DNA of 30,339 bases from Lachnospiraceae bacterium UBA1721 (lineage in GTDB: Bacteria; Bacillota; Clostridia; Lachnospirales; Lachnospiraceae): assembly GCA_002317155.1 (NCBI GenBank), contig DCIR01000059.1, positions 1-30,339 on the forward strand, given 5' to 3'. The notes below the pieces were generated by a model. That model saw only the letters and a list, made by a program, of their open reading frames with translations. It did not search any database and was not told the origin of the DNA. Below are positions 24,655 to 30,339 of this stretch, piece after piece. Each line of letters begins with the position of its first letter. Position 1 is the stretch's first letter. The translations under genes were made by a program, and so were the position numbers.

Positions 24655-26103
24655 ATGAGGACAAAGCGAGAAAATAATGTGTCTGTCATGCTTGGCAGGC
24701 TGTTATACATAGGGTTTAGTGCGCAGATAGTATTTGGCATTATCTGGATGGCAAAGAATATCGTTTATGTCCAAATGTTTGGGGATGCATCATATAATCT
24801 GACGCGTTCATCGATGTTTATGGGGGATGGCGATGTCGGTATTCTTTATCCGACTATCATTTTACTGACCAGAGCATTGGGACAGATTACATATGTTCCG
24901 TGGTTTAGCTATTTGTATCTGATACAGTTGGCGCTTGCTTTTTCGGCCGGATATTTTTTGATAAAAGAGGCCGGGATTTTTGGCAATAAGGCCAGAAGAA
25001 GAGTGTGGGGAAGTCTCGTGATGCTCACATTCCCGCCGATATTGCAGATTCATATGGCTATACTTGTTAATTCATTGGTTCTTAGTCTGTTTATGCTGCA
25101 GTCTGCTCTGACCATACGTTCATGGAAGACTATAAAAAATAAGAAGTCTACAGCTGTTGATTATGTGTATGCTATATCGGGAGTGCTGCTTTTTTGGCTC
25201 TTAATGTCGCTGACAAAGTGGATATATATTTTTATCGGGGCAATTCCTGTTTTTGCTGTTTTGGTTGGAATAATAGTTGCAAGCATCAGAAATAACAGAG
25301 CAATTGCAGACAAGCTGATTGGTAAACTGCGGGTCAGAAGATCAATATTGTTGGTACTTATAACTGTGACACTTTTTGTTGGACTGACATTAGGTGTAGA
25401 CAGACTTACAACAGATAGAAGCATATCTCAAAGAACAGAATTTGACATAGATAAAAAGCTGTTTGAAAGAATGGCATGGAAATCCAGATTTTACAGGCAG
25501 GGAACATGGTTGCTGGAAGTACAGGCGGTTGTGGACCCTGATACCATGGAACAGGCTTCTTTGTATCAGGAAAACGTTAAGCTCTTGGTTTTGCCTATGA
25601 TAGAAGAAAATCTTGATGAGGATGAGGCAAAAGAGTTAATCAGATTTGTCAATCGCGTTGTATGGAATAATGACCGTAAAGAATTTCTGCATGATATAGC
25701 AATTGATACTGCAGGATACATGTTGCCGCCTGTTGTGATGAGAATGCTGATTGAGAAGAACAGCTATATTTCTTATACGCCGAGAAACTATGATTCGTTT
25801 AAGCGTAATGCACCGGTATTATCTAAGTATTACGTGGATTATTCTCTTCTATGGTTTGAGGCGTCGCTGATAATTTGTGCGGTGATAATGCTCTTAAAAG
25901 CTATAGGTAAAACTATTAAGACTGATAAGAACGTTGCCGGGGCTTATGCTGTTATAATAGTAGCATGCATGTGCATTGCATTTCGTAATGTTATGCTCGG
26001 AAACAGTGTCTATGATTATAAAGAAGCGGGAAGTGCAATTATAGCCTGGTTTATGGTTATTTTTGTAAGTTGCAGTACTGCTATCTTTGATGAGGAAGTC
26101 TGA
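24655..26103 (+). CDS. Polytopic membrane protein, possible GT-C glycosyltransferase
   Basis: 482 residues with about ten hydrophobic segments and a hydrophilic loop of about 160 residues (roughly 255-410) before the last helices. The first external loop holds FGDASYNLTRSSMFMGDGDVG, acidic residues in the place where GT-C enzymes keep their catalytic Asp. I do not recognise a named family. The start is uncertain: ATG 24655 is 13 nt after AAGGA; GTG 24613 has no ribosome site. It lies 45 nt after wecE and its stop overlaps the next start in TGATG (26101-26105), so it is co-translated with the following gene. A role in moving a sugar or glycan across or onto the surface is inferred from context only. 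Confidence 0.72.
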   Translation: MRTKRENNVSVMLGRLLYIGFSAQIVFGIIWMAKNIVYVQMFGDASYNLTRSSMFMGDGDVGILYPTIILLTRALGQITYVPWFSYLYLIQLALAFSAGYFLIKEAGIFGNKARRRVWGSLVMLTFPPILQIHMAILVNSLVLSLFMLQSALTIRSWKTIKNKKSTAVDYVYAISGVLLFWLLMSLTKWIYIFIGAIPVFAVLVGIIVASIRNNRAIADKLIGKLRVRRSILLVLITVTLFVGLTLGVDRLTTDRSISQRTEFDIDKKLFERMAWKSRFYRQGTWLLEVQAVVDPDTMEQASLYQENVKLLVLPMIEENLDEDEAKELIRFVNRVVWNNDRKEFLHDIAIDTAGYMLPPVVMRMLIEKNSYISYTPRNYDSFKRNAPVLSKYYVDYSLLWFEASLIICAVIMLLKAIGKTIKTDKNVAGAYAVIIVACMCIAFRNVMLGNSVYDYKEAGSAIIAWFMVIFVSCSTAIFDEEV

Positions 26104-27239
26104 TGACATTCTTTTCTGTGTTGTTGACAATTTTATGGCTTATTGTGGTGCCGGTTGTAATCGGAGCTGTTTTTGCATTTAGAAAAAATGGGTTTATTGC
26201 CGATGGATGCAGACAGGAAAACACCGGATTTAAGCTGATGGGAATTTTTATGTGGAGCTGGCTTTTTGGACAGCTCCTTTTGTGGTGCATTTTTCAGTTT
26301 ATTGCGGTTTGGACAATCCTCCATGGCGGATTGTTTGATGCAATCGTTAAAAAATACACTATTTGCGTAGGTGTGTTGTGTGCAGCTTCTGTTGCTATTA
26401 ATATGATAATGCTATTTGCCAAGCATTCAGTGTTCGGAGCAATTAGCAGAAAAGAGCAGGATCATATTAAGGCTGAAGATAATGAAGACAAAAAGCTTCT
26501 AATCATTGTCTGGTGTGTGTTTGTTCTGCTATTGTTGCTGCAGATGTTTTTGCAGGTAAAACTTGCATATATGGATGTTGATGATTCGTTTTATGTAAGC
26601 GAGGCAGTGACTATCGAATCTTCTAATTCCATGTATCATACAATACCGTATACCGGACAGTATACCGATATGGATTATCGACATAGCTTGGAACCATTCC
26701 CGGCCTGGCTTGCTTTTATAGCAAGAATAACAGGAAATAAAGTGGTTACGATGGCACACGTGTTGTTGCCGGTCATATTATTACCACTTACATATGGTGT
26801 ATATGCACTTGTTGGCAGCAGGGTACTCGGGGATAAAAGAAAGAACCTTCCGATTTATCTCGTGGTTATGGAACTGCTTGTGATGTTTAGCCTTTATTCG
26901 ACAATGGTTCCCGAGAAGTTTTTTATAACTAGAATACGTCAGGGAAAGTCTACGATAGCGTCATTAATTATTCCCGGTATTATTTTGTGTCTGTTTTTGA
27001 TTTTAGATTACGCGAGAAAAAAATCGCGGACTGATTATGCTGTATGGGTGATGCTGTTTTTGCTTAATGCGGCAGGTTGTCTTTGCAGTACACTCGGAGC
27101 ATTGCTCTGCGTTATTCCGATTGGGATAGTTGCGATAATGATGGTGTTTGCTTACAAAAAGGGATGGCATATTATTCCGATGATTGTAGGGTGCATACCG
27201 TGTGTATTGTTTGCTGTGCTGTATATGTTAAATCGATAG
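26103..27239 (+). CDS. DUF6077-like membrane protein, N-terminal part (ends at in-frame TAG)
   Basis: 378 residues, about ten hydrophobic segments. After the fourth helix a loop has YMDVDDSFYVSEAVT and TIPYTGQYTDMDYRHSLEPFPAWLAF, the acidic-pair and Arg-containing layout I associate with the DUF6077 family, thought to be GT-C-like. It stops at TAG 27237-27239 directly after the helix ending AVLYMLNR. The next ORF (27249) is in the same reading frame and continues with the kind of C-terminal part such proteins usually have, so the two may be halves of one protein. The start overlaps the previous stop by 1 nt. Confidence 0.75.
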   Translation: MTFFSVLLTILWLIVVPVVIGAVFAFRKNGFIADGCRQENTGFKLMGIFMWSWLFGQLLLWCIFQFIAVWTILHGGLFDAIVKKYTICVGVLCAASVAINMIMLFAKHSVFGAISRKEQDHIKAEDNEDKKLLIIVWCVFVLLLLLQMFLQVKLAYMDVDDSFYVSEAVTIESSNSMYHTIPYTGQYTDMDYRHSLEPFPAWLAFIARITGNKVVTMAHVLLPVILLPLTYGVYALVGSRVLGDKRKNLPIYLVVMELLVMFSLYSTMVPEKFFITRIRQGKSTIASLIIPGIILCLFLILDYARKKSRTDYAVWVMLFLLNAAGCLCSTLGALLCVIPIGIVAIMMVFAYKKGWHIIPMIVGCIPCVLFAVLYMLNR

Positions 27240-27248
27240 GAGGCCGAT

Positions 27249-28007
27249 ATGTGGGATTTGATTGTAAACCATTTTTCTGAATATATCGGAACCGGATTGA
27301 TTTTCATAATATATCTGGCATGTGTAATCAGAATGTTTATTATTGAAAAGCGAAAGGAATATCGCATTCTATTTATCTATATGCCGGCTGTGGTGCTGGT
27401 GCTGTTTTTATGTCCGATAGTCGCAAAAATAATGCAGAAATATGCTGATGATGAAATCTACTACAGAATTATGTGGCTGTTGCCGGTGGCTGTTACGATA
27501 GCATATACGGTGGTGGATTTATATGGACGTGTTAAAGGAAAGCTTAAGGCGGTAGTACTTATTCTTTCAGCATTGCTGATTGTGGCGGGTGGCAGACTTG
27601 TTTATACCGATATGGAGTATTCGATTGCCGAGAATGAATACCATGTGCCTCAGACAGTGGTAGATATATGCGATGAAACAGTAGTACCGGGACGAGAGAT
27701 AGTAGTTGCTTTCCCGGCGGATCTTTTAGTGTATGTACGTCAGTACACTCCTTTGATTGTAATGCCTTACGGATATGATGAACTAAAGTATATGAAGCTT
27801 AGAAATCCGCTTTATGAGCAGATGATAGCCGAAAAACCGGATGCGGAAAAACTTTTTGCAGAAGCTGTAAATATGAAGTGCCATTATGTTGTTATAGAAG
27901 AAGCAAAGGAAATTATCGGCGATCCCGAGGAATATGGATTCACAGAATATAAGCATATTGATGGATATGTTTTGTATAGAAATAATCAGGCTTATTTCGG
28001 ATTATGA
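27249..28007 (+). CDS. Membrane protein, likely C-terminal part of the split DUF6077-like protein
   Basis: 252 residues: four hydrophobic segments (about 14-30, 40-58, 75-92, 100-117), then a soluble domain of about 130 residues with no motif I recognise (VVAFPADLLVYVRQYTPLIVMPYG, CHYVVIEEAKEIIGD). It has its own strong ribosome site: TAGGAGG (27237-27243) uses the stop codon of the previous gene as its first bases. The reading frame is the same as that of 26103-27239 with only TAG plus three codons between. YYRIMWLLPVAVTIAY resembles the block found late in full-length DUF6077-type proteins. It is the last gene of the unit; a terminator follows at 28099. Confidence 0.75.
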   Translation: MWDLIVNHFSEYIGTGLIFIIYLACVIRMFIIEKRKEYRILFIYMPAVVLVLFLCPIVAKIMQKYADDEIYYRIMWLLPVAVTIAYTVVDLYGRVKGKLKAVVLILSALLIVAGGRLVYTDMEYSIAENEYHVPQTVVDICDETVVPGREIVVAFPADLLVYVRQYTPLIVMPYGYDELKYMKLRNPLYEQMIAEKPDAEKLFAEAVNMKCHYVVIEEAKEIIGDPEEYGFTEYKHIDGYVLYRNNQAYFGL

Positions 28008-28092
28008 GATGAAGGATAAACATATTGTTTGAATTGTTGGATAAACTATTATATAGACGTATGAAATAAAAATTTATAAAGGTGTATGAAAT

Positions 28093-28136
28093 AAAAAACG
28101 CTCACATCAGTTATTGGTGTGAGCGCTTTTGTTTTT
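28093..28136. terminator. Bidirectional terminator between convergent genes
   Basis: Stem CGCTCACATCA (28099-28109) with TGGTGTGAGCG (28115-28125), one G-U pair, GTTAT loop. A-run upstream (28093-28098) and TTTTGTTTTT downstream let it work for the plus-strand glycan unit and for the minus-strand SGNH-like gene, whose stop codon is at its edge. Confidence 0.92.
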
Positions 28137-29148
28137 ATTCTTTAGCATCGAAATATTGAATTGCATATACCAGTCGATCTATCAGCTTTTGGCGGCCGGC
28201 CTGTGTAAGGTGTCTGTTGTCGGAAAGATATGGCGCATAATTGTCCTCGGTTATGCTTCCATACAGATTGTCCACAAATGAGGCGTCCGTACTTGTGTTG
28301 ATGGCATCACCAACCTGGAAGAAATAGGTTGATGGTGCACCGTGTAATCCAATGTGAAACTCACATGTTTCCATAGTGCCGTCTTCGTTCTCGTATAGAT
28401 TATAGTACGGGGACATGAAGATTATTCTGTTATTTTTATACTTTAATTTAATCATCCTGAAAGCACAGAGAATATTGCCGCATACAGTGTCCAGAGAATA
28501 TTTATCATAGCTGTCTACGCATCTTTGAGTGACCCAATAGTCTTCAGAATCATACATATATACAAAAACATCTATATCCGAAGGATCCAGTTCATAGAGG
28601 GTTTTGACTACTGCATCGGCATTGGCGGGTTTGTTTTCACCGAGCAAATCGCTGCATTTAATAAACTCATCATATATCTCATCTTTATAAGACATAAGTG
28701 CTGTCAAATAGTATGGAGTATATACATCCATAGGTTCCCCATAAGAAGGAAGCTGGGTTGAGGTACAACCAATTTTAGTACCTTCAATAGCACAGTTTAT
28801 AATCTCGGCACCGGTTGCATTTGCCAACAGAGCTGCCATTCCATCGGCTGAGTCTGCGTCTGCTGCGAAGGGGTAATTGCCAAAAACAACTATTTTCTTT
28901 ACCTCCTGACGGATTAGGTATCCGTTTTCATCGGTAAGAGGGACCATTACATCATAACTGTCTACGTAATTGTCGATATCGGCCTGCGTGACTGTTGAGT
29001 CAAGAGTAACGGTATAGAAGATGTTTTTTATCTTAAAGACAGCAAAGACAATAATACCGATTATGGTTAAAGGTAAAACAATCCCAAGTATTAATGTAGA
29101 TAATTTCATTCTCTTTGTTGTTTTCGGAGAATTGTTGGTATCTGCCAT
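28135..29148 (-). CDS. SGNH-like membrane-anchored protein lacking the Ser nucleophile
   Basis: 337 residues from Met-Ala-Asp (ATG at 29148-29146); a further in-frame ATG lies six codons upstream (29166). Cytoplasmic tail with KTTKRMK, one membrane helix (about 18-41), then a domain related to the SGNH protein at 19970-20920: same order of blocks, similar IDVFVYMYDSEDY and RIIFMSP strands, and a C-terminal block with D310 and H313 in DNRHLT. Block I, GDS in the paralogue, is GNYPF with Tyr at 92, so the usual nucleophile is absent. It may bind rather than cleave glycan, or use other residues. It is convergent to the glycan unit, shares its terminator, and has its own promoter (29193-29201). 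Confidence 0.8.
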   Translation of the reverse strand: MADTNNSPKTTKRMKLSTLILGIVLPLTIIGIIVFAVFKIKNIFYTVTLDSTVTQADIDNYVDSYDVMVPLTDENGYLIRQEVKKIVVFGNYPFAADADSADGMAALLANATGAEIINCAIEGTKIGCTSTQLPSYGEPMDVYTPYYLTALMSYKDEIYDEFIKCSDLLGENKPANADAVVKTLYELDPSDIDVFVYMYDSEDYWVTQRCVDSYDKYSLDTVCGNILCAFRMIKLKYKNNRIIFMSPYYNLYENEDGTMETCEFHIGLHGAPSTYFFQVGDAINTSTDASFVDNLYGSITEDNYAPYLSDNRHLTQAGRQKLIDRLVYAIQYFDAKE

Positions 29149-29192
29149 AAATAAATATAACCTCATAATAAACGTGTTTATGAATCTTTTGT

Positions 29193-29201
29193 ATTATAGC
29201 A
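29193..29201 (-). promoter_or_regulatory. Promoter of the minus-strand SGNH-like gene
   Basis: On the minus strand the sequence reads TGCTATAAT, a consensus extended -10, 45 nt upstream of the ATG at 29148. A TTCAAT at -35 is 20 bp away, longer than ideal. Confidence 0.6.
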
Positions 29202-29296
29202 TTATTTATATGGCTAAAATTGAACCTTAAGAAATATTAAGAATATAGAGACTTAAATTGCCAAGAAGTGCTTAAAAGCCTTCAAAACAAGGGGAT

Positions 29297-29354
29297 TTCC
29301 TTAAGGAATCTTAACTTTCGTTGCCTTGAATAGAAGACAGGCAAATGGTATAAT
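29297..29354 (+). promoter_or_regulatory. Near-consensus promoter with upstream 12-bp palindrome
   Basis: TTGAAT (29326-29331), 17-bp spacer, TATAAT (29349-29354) with extended TG at 29346-29347, driving the gene at 29413. The perfect palindrome TTCCTTAAGGAA (29297-29308) lies 18 bp upstream of the -35. The transcript leader then has a small GTGGT/ACCAC hairpin near 29371-29388. Confidence 0.75.
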
Positions 29355-29412
29355 ACAAAATAACTATGGGGTGGTATGCCCTGACCACAATATGATGAGA
29401 GGGATTGCTCTA

Positions 29413-30339
29413 GTGAGAAATAAAAAAGATTCATTTAATGAACTCGAAGAGGTTGAAATTGATTTTGATTCATTGGATGATGAGTTTTCTGATATTGATA
29501 ATAAAGTTGATAATGATATGTCCGAGATAGAATTCGTGGATGAAGGGCTTGCTGTGGAGAATGCAGAAGAATACTTCGACGACCATGTAGACTATTTCTA
29601 TGATGATGAATTCGCTGAAACCGGCACAGTGGTTATTGCTGATGATTCACCTGATGCAAATATTGCAAAAGAGGAAGATTTGAAAAGCGACGATTCGGTT
29701 GAGGAAACTGCTGAAAAGCAAGAAATCAAAAGTGAGTCGGAAAGTGATGATGCTAATTCGGACGAGATTAATGCAGATGAAAATGATGAGAATGATCTTG
29801 AATTAGTTGATGATTCCGAGGAACTGCAGGGATACATAGAGATTGATGACGAAGATGAGGACGATAGCGATAAGGCTTCTTCAATTGGAGTCATGGAACG
29901 TATCATGATTGCATTGGCCGCATGTGTAGTCATCGCATTGGTTGTTGTTGGCGGACTAATACTTATTAAGAAACCGTTCGGTAATAATTCAGGTAATGTA
30001 AATGAAAACGGAATTGTTTACAATCCTGAGCTTGGCGGTGTCGGATCACAGCTTGCAGGAATCGATGTAATCGGTGGAGATGGAATTCAGGCTGCGATAG
30101 ATGCGAAAATGGATAGCGAAACAGCCGTGGTTGAGGTGGTCGTTGACGACCAGGACGATGATGAAGAGTTCCAGGAGAACGACTATAACAGTGAGGTTGA
30201 GATCGCTTTTGAAACTGTATCGGTTGTCAAAGATTTAAAGATTAAAATTGTAAATAAGTCTACAGGTAAGCTTATAGCAAATGTTCCGTTTGTTGTAACC
30301 GTAACAACTCCTTCCGGAACAATTCAGACCTGGACAGAT
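29413..30339 (+). CDS. Single-pass surface protein with polyacidic cytoplasmic N-terminus (3' truncated by window)
   Basis: 309 codons are visible and the frame is still open at the window end. GTG 29413 is chosen because AGAGGG (29398-29403) sits 9 nt upstream; ATG at 29392 or 29395 in the same frame would overlap that site. Residues 1-155 are extremely rich in Asp and Glu with few basic residues. One membrane helix follows (about 164-185, IMIALAACVVIALVVVGGLI), then an external part with another acidic patch (DDQDDDEEFQ) and the beginning of an Ig-like beta domain (LKIKIVNKSTGKLIANVPFVVTV). No catalytic family is recognised. Orientation N-in fits the Lys-Lys after the helix poorly, so topology is uncertain. 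It is transcribed divergently from the SGNH-like gene. Confidence 0.8.
   Translation, partial: MRNKKDSFNELEEVEIDFDSLDDEFSDIDNKVDNDMSEIEFVDEGLAVENAEEYFDDHVDYFYDDEFAETGTVVIADDSPDANIAKEEDLKSDDSVEETAEKQEIKSESESDDANSDEINADENDENDLELVDDSEELQGYIEIDDEDEDDSDKASSIGVMERIMIALAACVVIALVVVGGLILIKKPFGNNSGNVNENGIVYNPELGGVGSQLAGIDVIGGDGIQAAIDAKMDSETAVVEVVVDDQDDDEEFQENDYNSEVEIAFETVSVVKDLKIKIVNKSTGKLIANVPFVVTVTTPSGTIQTWTD

Overview
The window looks like a low-GC, Gram-positive anaerobe of the Lachnospiraceae, most like the rumen genera Butyrivibrio/Pseudobutyrivibrio. This rests on a membrane-anchored GH9 cellulase with CBM3 modules, a cytoplasmic GH2 enzyme, a FucI-family isomerase paired with xylulokinase, strong AGGAGG-type ribosome binding sites, and promoters with extended -10 elements (TGnTATAAT). 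The genus is inference. I see no rRNA, tRNA, CRISPR array, transposase or phage gene.

Layout. (1) 1-2027: 3' part of a gene whose product joins a long Glu/Val/Ala repeat tract, free of Lys and Arg, to a carbamate-kinase-like domain with altered nucleotide/phosphate motifs. (2) 2183-3829: AGCS sodium:alanine/glycine symporter, preceded at 31 nt by a terminator hairpin. (3) 4107-9867: GNAT acetyltransferase, a DUF6056-like polytopic membrane protein and a 1218-residue GH2 glycosidase, closely spaced behind one promoter. (4) 10018-13147: pentose module of xylulokinase (xylB) and a FucI/AraA-fold isomerase, with direct repeats and dyads over their promoters. (5) 13393-16185: GH9 endoglucanase anchored by an N-terminal membrane segment. 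(6) 16186-16674: almost 500 bp without a convincing gene, holding two terminators, a 20-bp tandem repeat and two look-alike dyads before thrH. (7) 16675-17274: thrH. (8) 17369-28007: a tightly packed unit with truA first, then an ABC lipid-glycan flippase-like exporter, an SGNH hydrolase, a GtrII-like glucosyltransferase, a GtrB-like polyprenyl-phosphate glycosyltransferase, WecE and three polytopic membrane ORFs. It closes with a bidirectional terminator shared with a convergent SGNH-like paralogue (28135-29148, minus). (9) 29413-30339: 5' part of a single-pass surface protein with a very acidic cytoplasmic N-terminus.

How the genes fit together. Regions 3-5 break down plant polysaccharide outside the cell (GH9), hydrolyse imported oligosaccharides inside it (GH2 has no signal peptide) and feed pentose into the pentose-phosphate pathway (isomerase plus XylB). 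Region 8 is best read as a surface-glycan decoration system: GtrB charges the polyprenyl carrier, GtrII-like and other GT-C-like membrane proteins transfer sugars on the outer face, WecE makes an amino-deoxy sugar nucleotide, the ABC protein flips lipid-linked glycan, and the SGNH proteins add or remove acyl groups. The combination does not match a named pathway I know.

Most worth a second look: the polyacidic carbamate-kinase fusion and its lost GGNA motif; the single in-frame TAG that splits the DUF6077-like protein at 27237; the SGNH pair in which one member has lost its Ser nucleophile; and the layered operator architecture in front of the isomerase gene.
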